Shown here: positions 45,685-59,600 of the stretch, piece after piece
Layout: every line of letters starts with the position of its first letter
Position numbering within the stretch: position 1 is the stretch's first letter
Source of the DNA: Amborella trichopoda
Taxonomy: Eukaryota > Streptophyta > Magnoliopsida > Amborellales > Amborellaceae
Reading direction: 5' to 3'
DNA length: 64,000 bases
Assembly (NCBI RefSeq): GCF_000471905.2
Contig: NW_006499997.1
Span: forward strand, 4,010,972 to 4,074,971
Program-made: the position numbers and the translations under genes
The notes under the pieces: model-generated
Databases searched by the model: none
The model's input: the letters and a program-made list of their open reading frames with translations, nothing else
Told to the model about the DNA's origin: nothing

Positions 45685-48600
45685 ATGGATTTTAGCGATG
45701 CTGGCGAGGGTCCTTCTCCTGCCACTGCTCAGTGGGTGAGTGCCGTTTCTCGTCGATTCCAGTATTATCTCGACAAATTGGCGCCCCACCCTCCGGCGAG
45801 ATGGTTCGCCTTCCTATGTGTGGCCATGGCATATGTTGTGCGTGTGTATCTGGTTCAGGGGTTCTACATCGTGTCTTATGGGTTGGGAATCTATATACTC
45901 AACCTCCTCATCGGGTTTCTGTCTCCCCAGACTGATCCCGAGATTGATGGCTCTGATGGCCCGACTCTGCCGACAAAGGGCTCTGATGAGTTCAGGCCTT
46001 TCATCCGTCGCCTCCCTGAATTCAAGTTCTGGTTTGTGCTCCAATCTCTTTCTATCTACTGCTTTCTTAATGATGAAAATACTGCTTTCTTAATGATGAA
46101 ATTTGTGAGCTTTATTGTGTTATTGGATTCTTCCCTTTGTTTTTGGATATCTTGGAATGTAGGATATAAGCTGAGGCTTAATTATACGATTTCAAAGAAT
46201 TGGAAATGGGACTGTGATCTTGTTCTCATGTCCTGTTTGTTACTCAAGTTCTTTCTATTTTGCCTTTTGCATCTCTTTCAGTTACAATTTTTTGAAACTG
46301 GCCAAGTAATTTGTCTATATTGTAAAGTTTGCATCCTCTCGTATGCATATCTTCCTCACTCTCTCTGATGTATTCTAAGGCAAGAGGATAAAGAAATAGG
46401 GCACAATAAAATGGAACTTCACACTTTTTTTCAATAGAAAGATAGAATACAACCCTTTTTATAAGAAGGGAAGAAACTAGGAGGGAATCACATGAGAATC
46501 ACTCGCCACTTGAATAGGAATCACTCACTCAAGACAATTTTCATTTCCAAGTTGTTGGAATGGACCGCTTTTAGGTTATTTATAGGCCCAAGGAGATATA
46601 TTTTGAGAGATCATCAAGAAATTTCTAGAGGAGGTTCTTAGATACTTCTTTAAACAATGATTTATTGCTGGAAATTTTCAGAGAAGTTTCTAGGAAACTT
46701 TCTAGGATAATGATTTAATTTTGTTCTAGGTTTCTTTGGAATCTTCAAGAATCTTTCTTATTTAAGGATGCATCAGTCACCCCTGCGTCAAAAGAACTCG
46801 TCCTCTAGTTATCAACCACGGACCTCCATATTTCCAAATCGATCTCCTTCAATTGCTCCTCTGTTAGCCAAGTGTCTTCAGATTCAGGTTTGTCTTTGCA
46901 CCTCTCTAGGTATTGAGCGAGTTGTTTTTTATTAGTCATCATATTTCAGATATCAATGATGTCAAGAATGCACTCACTCTCTTGCATAGGTAAATTGTCT
47001 TGGATCTCGTCCTAATTGATAGCTGCAGCTTCTCCATGATATTTGAATTAGTGTTTAGAAAACCATTAGGCAGCACCTAGGCGGCTGGGGTGGTCCAGGC
47101 CATCCAGCACCTAGGCAGGCGCCAAAACCTGGGCGTCCTAGTAGAAAGAAAAATGTCATAGTCTAATAATATAAGTATAATTGTATAACACATAAGAGTT
47201 AGGGATTTAGGGCACATCAAATGTATAGTACACAAGTCCACATAGCATGCACTCCTCCATACTCCATAAGTCCATAGTCTGATAGTCCACTAAATTTAAC
47301 ATCAATGCGTGATGCTTAGATCAATTTTTTGTAACTTTGCCCTTCGATTCTATAGAAATCACTAAAAACTAGTTTTTTCTCTCTAAAATAGGTTCAAATG
47401 GGGTTTAGGTTTCAAATGAACCTAAAACCCATGATTTTACTCATTTAGTAGTAAAAAAAGACCAAAAAATGCCCTAAACGAAAGGCATTTCCGCCCTTGG
47501 GCAGGGCGTAGGCCCTGGGCGACCGCCCAGAGCTGGCACTAGGCGCCCCTGACTATACGGGTTCCTTGGCGCCTAAATAGGCGCCTAGGGACAGTTAGCC
47601 TAATTTGGCCGCCTAGACCTGGGTGAGGCGCCCAGGCCTTTTGGACCGCCTAGGCGTTGGGCAGTCTACTTTTTAAAACACTGATTTGAATAAATCTGAA
47701 ATGTTGAAACCTGGGCTGATCCCTATTCCTTTAGGTAACTCGAGGTAATAGGCATTTGCTCCAATGCGTTTCAAGATTCGACACCGTCCTATCTTCCAGT
47801 GTTTGAGTTTATGATATTTTTTTGTTGGGAACCTTTCTTGAAGGAGGTACACCATAACCATATCCCCTTCATTAAACTCCTTTGCATGGCGACTTTTGTC
47901 AACAACAGCCTTATATTGTTTATATGCCTCGGCTAACATATGTTGAACATTGCCATGGACTTCTTTCAATGATCAGTCAGATCAACAACATTTGCACTAA
48001 AATGTCCAGGCTTCGTTATCGGCGGCACATCCGAATTGTGCAATGGCGTTCGCCCATATTTCAAGTGGTGTTTTGCATGTTGAAAGATTCTTTGAACTGT
48101 TATAGGCGAACTTAGCACGTGCAAGCACAAAATCCCATGACCCCGGTCGATCTCCTGCAAGACTTCGAAGAAGATTGCCTAAGGTTCTATTGACGACCTC
48201 TATCTACCCATCAATTTGTGGGTGATAGGCACTACTGAATTGTAATTGAGTGTCCATGAGTCGCCATAATGTTCTCCAAAAGTGGCTAATAAACTTTGTG
48301 TCCCGATTTGAAGTTATGGTTTTAGGCACCCATGAAACCTCACAACCTCTCAAAATAATAAGATTGCAGTCCGAGTCACATTTGTAGTATTTTTACAAGG
48401 TACGAAATGGGCCATCTTGGAAAACCGATCAACAACAACTAATATAGAATCCAGCGCTTGCCTTGTTCTTAGAAGTCCCACCACAAAGTCTAGGCTAACA
48501 TCTGGGGTGTCTAAACTAGTATTTTGTGTGCATCCTTTTGCACGCTGACAGATCCCACATCTTTCAACAAATCTTCCAACATCCCTTTTTAATCTAGGCA

Positions 48601-50585
48601 AAAAGTACCTTTCTTTTCAAGAGCTTGGGTCTTGTTTTGACCACCTCTGTGCAACTCATAAATGATTTTTAAGTTTAAGGGCACTCAGGTATACAAAGAC
48701 GATTTCCTTTGAATAGAAAGCTTGCATGGAATTTTTTTAACATTGACTAATTAAAGGGCAACTATGGTAATTTTAATAGTTCACACCCGTTCTAAATGTA
48801 ACCTAAAGATTTTAAAGGGTGTTAAAAATAGAAAAAAAGTATACAAAAAAAAAAATCTTCATGGAGGATGAAATCCATATAGGTTCCTTGAGTTCGGCAT
48901 TTCTTCAGGATCTATTGAAAATAGTGGTCATTTTCATAATTTTGAAGTAAATTCTCAAATCCAACCACCTCATATGTGAGAGTCTGAAGAAGATAGGCCC
49001 TTCAACTAAGTGCATCAGCGGCCTTGTTCATAGCTCCCGACTTATGATAGATAGTGAAGGTAAAGTCTTGAAGATATGAGTCCATGTTGCATGTTGGGAG
49101 TTCAACTTCTTTTGTGAATTTAAATAACGTAAAACTTTGTGATCCGAGTATAAGATAAATTCCCTTTGAATCAAATAATGCCTCCAATAATGAAGTGCTG
49201 GACAATCGCATAAAGTTCAATATCATAAGTTGAGTATCGTACCTTGGCTGCGTTGAGTTTTTCACTAAAGAAGGATACATGTTACCTTTCTTAGCTAAGG
49301 ATTGCGCCAATGCCATTGTGTGAAGCGTAGGATTCCACCACGAAAACCTTCGAAAAGTCTGGTAGAGCTAGTACTGGAGCCTCAGTCATTTTTTGTTTTA
49401 GGAGTTTAAAACTTTCTTCAGCTGCTTGAGTCCATTTAAACTCCCCTTGTTTCATGCAATCAATGACTGGTGCACTAATAGAACTAAAATTCCAGATGAA
49501 CGAGCTAAGGCTAACACATGGAAACATTGTATGATGTATTCTAAGGCAAGAGGATTAAGAAATAGGGAACAATAAAATGGAATTTCACTTGTTATTTCAA
49601 TAGAAAGATAGAATACAATTGTTTTTTATAAGAAGGGAAGAAACTAAGAGGGAATTACTCCACCTCACGTGGGAATCACTCATTCTCAAATTCTCAAAGA
49701 AAGCTCAAGACAATTCTCAATTTCAAGTTGTTGGAATGGACCCCTTTGGGCTGTATTTATAAGCTAAGGAAGTCATTTATAGAGAGATTATCAAGAAATT
49801 TCTAGAGAAAGTTCCTAGATACTTCTTTAAACAATGATTTATTGTTGGAAATTTCAGAGAAGTTTCTAGGAAACTTCTTAGGATAATTATTTAATTTTGT
49901 TCTAGGTTTCTTTGGAATCTTCACAAATCTTTCTTCTAGATTTAGGGATGCATCACTCTCTAACCTTGTGCCTTCCCCAACTTTGCTCAATAGATGCCAC
50001 TGTGCTTCTAAAATTTCTCCAATAGATTTAGCAATTATGATGATGATGATCTTTTCAACAACTGACATCAAACTCACAAGTCAATGGTCAACCTCAAGTT
50101 TGCAATTTCATTTTAAGAAATGTTTGCAATTTCATATTTCAAAGGTCCTTTATTATATAGGTCGCTGTCTAAAATTCCAAATTAGCCAAGATTTTCATTT
50201 AATTAGATCTAATTTTTCTTGTACTTCGTAATATTCATAATGTTATAATGGCACCTCGTATGTACAAAATTTGAGTCGAGTTTTAAATGTGTTTCTCATG
50301 AATGAATGACCTATGAGATGGACAGAGAGTGTGAGTATATAACCTACAGAAAATGAAGGGGAGAGAGAGAGAGAGAGAGATTTCTATAATTTATAAGAAA
50401 GAAGAATGGGTACATGTAATTGTATAAATGAATAAAGTTTTAGAATGAAACTCTTAGTCCCACATTGGTTAAGTAGTGAAATGTGATGGGTGGATTAGGC
50501 TATAAATTGAGAGTGGTTAGAGAGAGAGCAACTTTGTTCTTAAGAGATCTTATTGCAAAGTTATTATGATACATATATGTATATA

Positions 50586-50618
<33 letters not shown>

Positions 50619-53600
50619 TTTAATATTCTTGAGATATGGTGACTTATGGTCGGACTGAGGGTATAGCTCTTGATAGAGTGGATTCCCAGAAGAGGATTCA
50701 TGTAGCTGACCCCAAATAGTTGGGATAAGGCTTGGATGATGCTAATGTGGATATATATAACATATTATATTAAATATGATGTGATAATTATACTAGATGT
50801 GTGCATGTTATGTATATGCATGTTATGTATAATACAATAATTATATAGTTATGTATATAATATTGCTATAATATAGACTGACCTGGGTCAAGGGCCAGTT
50901 GGAATGTGTCTTTCAGGCCAACCTTTCAAGGGGTCCAAGTAGGGGGGCCCCTTGGATCCAGTCGGGTCTAGTTCCATTTTATCCGACTCGACCCAACCCA
51001 TTTACACCCGAGAATTGTTTAGGGGAGAGTGCCTAGCCAGTGTTAGATGCTTTGTTGCAATCAATGAAGATGAAGGTTCTCGTCATCATCATCATAGCCT
51101 TTTCCCAATTAATTGGGGTTGGCTACACGAATCATGGTCCACCATTTGGCTCTATTAAAGGCCATTCCCTCAGTGAAGCCATATCTTTTTGGACTAGTTC
51201 CAACCACGTCCTTTTGGGCCTACACCTTGCCCTTTCAGTCTTTCTACTTGAACTAACTCGCACCTCCTAACAGGTGTTGTACTTGGTCGGTGCTACACAT
51301 GGCCAGCCCACCTAAGTCTACTCTCTCATCTTATCACCCATTGGTGCCACACCTAAATTCTCCCGAATGGATTCATTTCGAATTCTATCATTTCTTGTCT
51401 TGCCACTCATCCATCTCAACGTCCTCATCTCCGCTACACTCATTCTATGGGTATATTGTTCTTTGTCTGCCCAACATTCCGCCCCATAGAGCATAGCTGG
51501 TTCTAAGCTTGACAATTTGGAATATGTGATATTTTGGCTCTAACCACATGTATAAAAGATGTATAGGATATTAAATTGCCAAATAAGTAGGCCAGACTTT
51601 GGGAAAAGAGGGTATAGCCCATTTGGTACAAGCTATTGATGGTAGCTTGGGTGATCTGTTGGATTCAGATAGAGTCAGGAAGAAGGTTGAGATCTGGAAA
51701 GTAAACCTTGCAATGTAGGAAGAGGTGACTCGCTATTTCCTCCACTTCTTTGCACATGCAATATTGGCTGGGCTAGGTGGTAGTACTTCACCTTTGTAGA
51801 AGGTCCATAGTGAGTACTGTGCTCAAGTCTACCAACCATCCAAAGGATTTTTGGTGGTGGCTTGGACACATCATACTCTGGTGATTAGGTCTTGTTGGGT
51901 GCTCGATGGGGTAAGATTGTTGAAGAAGGAAAATAAAGAGAAGATACCTGAGGAATTGGGGCACCAAATTGTTCTATCCAGCCTTTGCCTGTGGATGATA
52001 ATTGGATTTAGGGCCTCTATGAGTAAAAGTAATCCGAGGGGTCTAAAGCACAAGGTCATCAAGCATCTCAAAGACTCTAGGGATAGAGGTATTTTGTTTG
52101 TAGGGATGCTGCCTAGTCTTGGGAATGCACTTGGAAGAGTAGAGAACACATCTAGAGATCTATCGGAATCCAATGTGTTTCCCATTTCCAGTTAGAAACC
52201 AAAGTTCTTAACAAATGGTCTTTGAATTGGCTGATGGCTCTATTTACTAGACAATCTATCATTGGGAGAGAGTGTTGGGAAGCCAACCAAGTTGTTTGGA
52301 TGTGTAGCAATTTGAAATGACAGTCTGCCATAGATGGTCCTGATGAGTGGCAAAACGTCACAAACATCTGCCCAATAGGACTGAGTTGACATACATCCAC
52401 ATATGCCGCGTACATATCGTTTAACCCCCTCCCACCCATGCAGATCTGACCTTATCCAAACACCCCTCCAACCCTACTCCTAGTGTCAATTCTCTCTCTA
52501 ACCCATCCTCTCTGCCTTACCCCCTCAGTCCAACAGTCGAACCCTCCATTCTTCCGCCCTCCTCCAGTCTCCCCTACAATGCGCTGACCCTTCCCCTACC
52601 CACTTCTTTGCCTACCTCCACCCACTCCACTACTATCTCCTCTTCCATGCCCAATCCTAACGTCTTTCCCTTAACCCATACACCCAGACTCTAAGGCCTC
52701 CATTTCCTTCTCTTACCTCCCCTATATCACTACCCCCTCCTCTTCTTCTTCTTACTTCGTAGAGACCTTAATTCCCTCCACCCCAAGCTAGCCCTACTTC
52801 GCTACTCTATTGCCCACAATACTGCCAGAGAATACTAGACAGTTGGACCTAGATGCATTGATCCCTCTTCTTCCTTATCTGAACTCAGCTCTCAACATCT
52901 TTCACCTAGCAGGTGGGCCCGCCCCCCTTGGGCACACCTATTCAAAGCATGCCACAAGACCTGGGAAGCTCTTGTGTCTAGATTCAAGTGTGTCTACTTA
53001 CTTTCTAAAAGACAACTATACTTCCTCGTTTCTGGTCAAAGGGAAAGATAAGGTTGATCTCTTTACCCTCTAGATTTGTTTCCTTGGATATAGAGTTTGT
53101 GACGTTACATTTGGCTAAACTGGCAGAAAGAAATGTTACATAATCTTATTAAAGAATGATTTAGCTATAATTGGGGATGTCTTTATGCACTGCATATGAT
53201 CCAGAAATGTACTACGCCTTCATGATCGCCATGGCAATGGTGTCCTTCTCCATCCTGGCAACTGAGATGAGGATTTTAATACAGATGTTGAATCCTTCTT
53301 CTCATTAGACTCGACAGAGTTCATAAGGGTGGAGAGAGAAGAACTACACATCGATGTTATGTTTAAATCAATGGGTTGTCTATAAAGGTCAAGCTACTGA
53401 TCTGAGTGCGGCCTTTAGAGAGACTGCTGGCTTTCCACCAAAGGTAAATCACCACTAAAGGTTAAGGGTAATAAGGAACCAGTCAAACTCTCATGTGACA
53501 TTAACTATGAGATAAACCAGGCCTCAGACCTGCAGCATTGCCCCCTAGAAAGTGCCTCCCAATTAGATAGACAACTTTGTAGGTCTACCCCTAAATCCCA

Positions 53601-56600
53601 CCACTATTAGGTTGTTCTTATGGGTCTAGGTCACCCAGACAAGAAGATCTTGTCCCATAAGCACAGTCCTTACCTATTGGCTCTCATAGATACGAAGTTG
53701 CCCTCCCTCGCCTTATCCTGAGTCTATTTGGGGGAGAAAACCTTGTCAATGTACCACCTCGAGGCCTTGGGGCTTTACAAGGTATCTAGGTTATCTGGGA
53801 CGCAACCATTCATGACCTCCACAGTAGCTCCTCAACGTCCTTCAGCTTCTTGTGCCGCTTCGCTAGATTTTTCTATGGTTTCCATTAGCCTAAATCATAA
53901 TTTATGGATCGGACTGCCCTAGAACTAGACAATCACTCTGGCTAGAACTTGAAGATGCTGCCCCTAACCCTTGTCCCTCCAATTGATATGAGATGATTTT
54001 AATGTAATCAGGTGTGCTCATGAGAAAAATAGGAACAGTAGAATGGCAACAAATATGTGGGCCTTCTCGGGCTTTATTCAGTGCAATAATCTGGTAGGCA
54101 TTCCCCACAATGGGACAAACTTCCCATGGTCTAACCAGGCCCAAGGATCCCATCATCACCAAAATTGATAGATTCGTAGTATCCTTTGGAGGTCAACCTT
54201 CACAGGAACCTTGTCATATTGCCTTACCAAAACCACCTCAGAACACAAACTAATCTGCCTAGACACTTCACCGCTTCATTGATAGAGAAAATCCTTCAGG
54301 TTTGAGCTTAATTCGGTTGAAGAACCAGATTTAAGCTCCCTTCTCCTTAAGGAGTAGTTGGCCTTCCATGTCTAGGGATGGGCAGGGTTTTGTTTATCCA
54401 AGAAACTTCAAATGCTTAAAGGTTAAAATGGTGGAGCAAACAACTTCCTTGGAACTATGGGGTTAGGATAGATTCCCTATCCCAGGTTATTAGTAATCTT
54501 CATGACCTTGAGGAGTCTGGAGCCCTCTCTCCTCATGAGACGTTCCCTACATAGGGAATCCCAAGCCAATATTTAGACCACCTTCAGGCAGGATATTTTC
54601 TGGTACCAAAGATCCAGAGTAAAATGGCTTATGGGCAATAGGAATGCCTCCTTTTCCCATAAAATAGCTAGCCATTGTACAAGACAAATTTGAACCTCCA
54701 CATCACAGTGGGTAGCCAATCCTTTGATGAGCCCCTCCATGTAAAAAGGATGGTGATAAGGTATTTTAGGTCGATGTTCTCCAAACCCTCCATCTTAGAC
54801 CCTCATTGATGGACTTGAGCTTTAAATCTCTGTCCCCAAAGGAGGCAAGTTGGCTTGAGGGGCCTTTCTTTGAAGAAGAAATTAGGAATTCTGTGTTTGA
54901 ATTAGGTCAACACAAGGCAACGGAACCTAATGGGTTTTTGGTGACCATCTTTTACAAACATTGGGAGACTTTCGAACCTTACTTGTTAGCTTTCTTCAAT
55001 GAATTCTTCCAAGGATCTTGTGTTCAAAGGGCAATGAATGCCACTTTTTTTATCCTCGTCCCAAAAGCAGGAGCTAAGCATTTGAGAGTCTTCCGCCCCA
55101 TTGGTCTCCTGAATAGTTTATATGGCTGTCCTTTGTCATCTTGTAGTCCTAGTCGGCCTTCGTATCCAATAGACAATTCTTTCAAGTGAGCGGGAATCAA
55201 GTTAGAGTGGGAAATGGGGATAACCACATGGATTACTTTCTGTTAGATGAAGCTCCAACCAAAATGGCTTTTGGACAATGATGCCACTCCTGGATCCATG
55301 GCTGCATCTCAGCCATTGTTTTTTCCACCCTAATCAATGGGTCACCTGAAGGGGTTTTCCAAGTGTGTTGAGGGTTGTGCCAAGGTGATCCTCTCTCCCT
55401 CTTTTATTTGCCATTGTACCTGAAATCTTCTCCTATTCCCTATTGTGCTTGTTCCATAGGCATATGCTTTTAGGGTTTAAAACCTCTAGGAGGGGTCCTG
55501 AAGTGTCCCATCTTTGGCACACAGTTGATATCATTATCTTCTGTGACACTGCCTTGGAACGAATGGATGCCATCTAGCTTTTCCTCACAAGTTTCGAGAT
55601 CTCTACGGCATGAAGGTTAACATGAACAAGGCTAAGATTATGGGGATTGGTCTAGAAGATTCGAAAGGGAAAAACCTAGCCTCTCACTGCCCCGCACTAG
55701 GACTATTGGGCCTACCACAGGACGGTGGCCTTGGGCGGCTAACTAGATACCCAAGGCTTCGCTTGGGCGGGCGCCAAGCACCCAGCCCCTAGGCACCCAC
55801 CTAGGGCCCTTTTGGCGAGGCCCAAAATATGGGCCTCGCAAAAGGGAAAAATTGTCCTTCAAGGGGGGAAATTGTATTTGGGTGGTATTTTGGCACACCC
55901 TAAAAAGCCCTAAATCGTATGCTCGCCAAAACCAACTTTTTTGGTCAAAAACAAAAAAAAGTTAAAGGATCGCATCCGAATCTGTAGCTTTTGATTTCTT
56001 GCAGAATCGAAAGCATTCGATCGGAAATTTTTTAGTGATTGAAGAGGTTGCAAAAAGGAGCTTTTGGCAAAGAAAAGTGATCGATTTAAGCCTACTTCCA
56101 TTGTTTTTTTTTTAAGGTTAGTAAATTCCATTGTTTATGTTTAGGATTTCATATTTATTGTATGGTGTTATATTATTATTTTAATTGTGTTTTCCATTTT
56201 CATGTGTTTATTTTTGAAGTTTGGCTTTACATTACGATGAACCTCTATGAGTGGTTTTTTTTTTTTCGTAGTTTGCTATTTTTTGTGATTATAATATATT
56301 TATAGCTATCGAGGGATCAAGCTTATGAGCCATACTATGAAGCTTTGAGAGAGAGTCATTGAGCAACGACTAAGGCATGAAACGAGTGTATCTGAAAACC
56401 AATTTGATTTTATGCCAGGAAGGTCAACTACTGAGGCTATTTTCTTACATAGGCAACTGATTGAGAAATTTAGGGCGAAGGGAAGAGACCTCCACATGGT
56501 CTTTATTGATCTAGAGAAAGCTTATGACAGAGTACCTCGAGATTTGATTTGGCGGGTGTTGGAAGACAAAGGCATCTCTAGACACTACATCAACTTGGTG

Positions 56601-59600
56601 AGGGATATGTAGGATGGAGCGCGAACTAGTATACGAACATTTAGTAGAGAAACGAGTGAGTTTTCAGTGGCGATAGGTCTACATCAAGGGTCAGCATTGA
56701 GCCTGTACCTCTTTGTCCTAGTTATGGACGACTTAACTAGGCACCTACAGGATGAAGTACCGTGGTGCATGTTGTTTGCAGATGACATAGTTTTGATTGA
56801 TGAGACCCGAAACGGCGTCAACACAAAGTTAGAATTTTGGAGGGATGCTTTAGAATCCAAAGGTTTTAAAATTAGTCAAACTAAGATAGAGTATATGGAG
56901 TGCAAGTTTAGTAATAATAAGAGTAGAGACGAGGAAGTAGTTAAGATTGACGGCCAGGAAGTACAAAAAAGACCGCACTTTCGATATCTTAGGTGGATAA
57001 TCCAGGAAAATAGAGAGATCGAGGAAAATCTCGTACACAGAATTAGAGCTGAGTGAGCGAAGTGGAGACGTGCAACTGAAATTTTATGTGATTGCCGCAT
57101 ACCAATGAGGCTGAAGCGCAAGTCCTATAGGACAGCGGTGAGACTAGCTTTGCTCTATGGGGTGAAATATTGAGTGGACAAAGAACAATATACCCATAAA
57201 ATGAGTGTAGCCGAGATGAGGATGTTGAGATGGATGAGTAGCAAGACAAGAAGGGATAGAATTCGAAATGAATCTATTCGAGAGAATTTAGGCGTGACAC
57301 CAATAGGCGATAAAATGAGAGAGAGTAGACTTAGGTGGGCTGGCCATGTATGGCGCCGACCAAGTACAACACCTGTTAGAAGGTGCGAGTTAGTTCAAAT
57401 GGAAGGACTGAAAAGGGCAGGCAGTAGGCCCAAGAGGACGTGATTGGTAGTAATCCGAAATGATACGGGGACTTATGGCCTCACTGAGGATGTGGCTTTT
57501 AATAGAGCAGAATGGAGAACCAGGAATCATTTAGCCGATCCCAATTAATTGGGAAAAGGCTAAAATGATGATGGATGAATATATTTGGTTGGCTATGTTT
57601 GGCTACATTTAGGGCTATGTTTGAAAATATTACTCTATGTATTTATAATTTCTAATGCAAAATCATAAATTTTTACTATATATTTGACTAGGTTTGACAA
57701 TATTACTCTTATGTATGGCTGTGTTTGAAAATAGTACTCTATGTTATGTCTATAAACTATAATGCCAAATTTATAATATATATGCACCCAAGCGGTTGGG
57801 CACCCCAACTGCCTGGGCACCCATTTCTGTTTTGAGTCCCTCCTTTCAAACAGTTACTCCATTACTCTCTCTCCATTTCTCTCTTAAACTGATACTCCTC
57901 TCTCTCTCTCTATGTTTTCTTCTCTTCCAATCTATTACTCTTTCTATTCTTTCTCTCTCTCCATCCCTCAGTCTATTACTCTTTTTGACTCTCTTACGAT
58001 CAATCAGTTACTATCCCCTCTTCACTCTTTCTCCTCCTCTCGAATTCTATTCCCCTCTCGTATTCTTTCTTGTACTCTCAATTGGTTGTTCTCTCTCTCA
58101 CTTTCATTTTCTTACTCTTGATCTGTCATTCTCTCTATACCCCTTTTTATTACTTGCTTTCTCCTCCTTGCTCTTGTCTTCTCCCATTCTACCTTACCTA
58201 TTAACCACTGTTGAGCGCCCGACTGATGGGTTACCTGCTCTTTCATACAAGTATTTTTGTCTTCTCCCATTCTACCTATTAACCACTGTTGAGCGCCCGA
58301 CTGGTGGGTTACGTGCTCTCTCATACAAATATGGAGTTAGAATTCCATCCACCTGGCCAGTTTTTGGACCTTTTACTTTTTGTCTCCTGTTTTGGCTTGA
58401 ACTTGTTCTAGTGGAGATAGATTTTTTTAAAACCGGCCTCATGACCCTTTTACTTTTGTGCTTCCTCTTTTGGTATATACTTGTTCAAGGCGGGTGGCCT
58501 AAAACCTATCTCCTTGTGGAACTTTTGTATCCAATATAAGTAATAAATGTGTTGTCACCCTTTGCCAAAAAATATTAGAAGGCATGAGGGCAAATAAAAG
58601 AGAAAAAAAGACAAGAATCCTCAAAGATCACTTCCCAACAAATTGGTGTTCTGATGTCTAACATCCTACAATATAATCGCAGATGCTCTTTTAATATCCT
58701 TTGTCTGTTCACAAACTAGTCATTAATCTTTTAAAGTGGCCATACTGTTATTTGTGCTTGCATGTTCTAGAGGGCAAACATTCCTTGGAAATTGGAAGTT
58801 CTTCTCTCCTGGGAAAGGGAACATTGACTTTCTGGAACTAGCAATTGCTATGTTTGATAATGTATCTAGAATTTAAAGGAAGCTTGGGAACCTGTGCTTG
58901 ATTGAACCTGGAAGTCTGCAAATGTGGAGATACGTAAATAAGCAATTATAATAGTGGTTCATTTTTTGATTGATATGAGGCCATGTCTGAGGGGTGGGGT
59001 TCCATTCTTTTGGACATTAACAACACAAGTATATTAATATATAAATAATAGCTAAGAGTTGTGAGCGAGAGATAATGAGCCAAGGAAAGAGCTCCAACCT
59101 CTCACTCTCCAATTGTTAGAAAGAGATAATTCAAAGTCAATAACAAGCAATCGAAGTACCAATCATTGTACCTCAACTGAGTTTGTTCATACAAACAATC
59201 AATAGATTTTGGCAATGAAATGTTCCAAAAAATAAATGACTGTTCCAAACCATCCTTATTAAATAGAAAACAACAACTTAGAAATGAGATAGCTTAGTAA
59301 AACTGCAAAATAACAAATAACTTCCATTAAAATGTTTTGGACCAAAAAAAGAAAAACTACAAACTACAAACTACAAACTTGAGATTCTACCAAGCACAAG
59401 CTAGAATTGATCATTCGCTGAGCAAACAAAAAACCACTAGTCTTTCTAAGACCATTCAAACAAATGATCTAACAGTTCAAGAACAACCAGCTACATGCCA
59501 ATTTTTAATTCATTATATAAGCACAAAAACTTTAAAAACTGCACAAATTTTCAACATATGTACTGACCATTTAGCATAAATGATCAATTCACACCTAAAT

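Larger units (their letters stand above)
46366..49955 (-). mobile_element. Truncated chromovirus-like Ty3/gypsy element with intact LTRs
   Basis: Direct LTRs of 410 and 424 bp begin 'tgatgtattctaaggcaaga' and end 'ggatgcatca'. They are flanked by a perfect 5-bp duplication ctctc (46,361-46,365 and 49,956-49,960). Coding is on the minus strand, so the left LTR is 3'. Only the RT end, RNase H and integrase remain. Gag, protease, most of RT and the primer-binding site are missing between 49,527 and the right LTR at 49,532. A MITE (47,049-47,683) sits within the integrase part. Confidence 0.9.

Noticed and set aside
45732..46093. Overlapping frames in the first RER1 exon
   Set aside because: They are shadows of the RER1 frame, which has clear family motifs and correct splice phases.
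46032..46368. In-frame extension of RER1 exon 1 to a stop at 46,368
   Set aside because: The family sequence continues at 63,331 after a phase-matched GT-AG junction; the extension has no similarity to RER1 and is intron read-through.
50460..50530. 'agtcccacattggttaagta' considered as the start of a small LTR (TRIM) element
   Set aside because: No second LTR or primer-binding site was found nearby, so it was not called.
57796..58539. 247-codon leucine/serine-rich frame that could look like a membrane protein
   Set aside because: It is composed of CT-rich simple sequence and an 82-bp tandem duplication; no conserved domain or start context is present.
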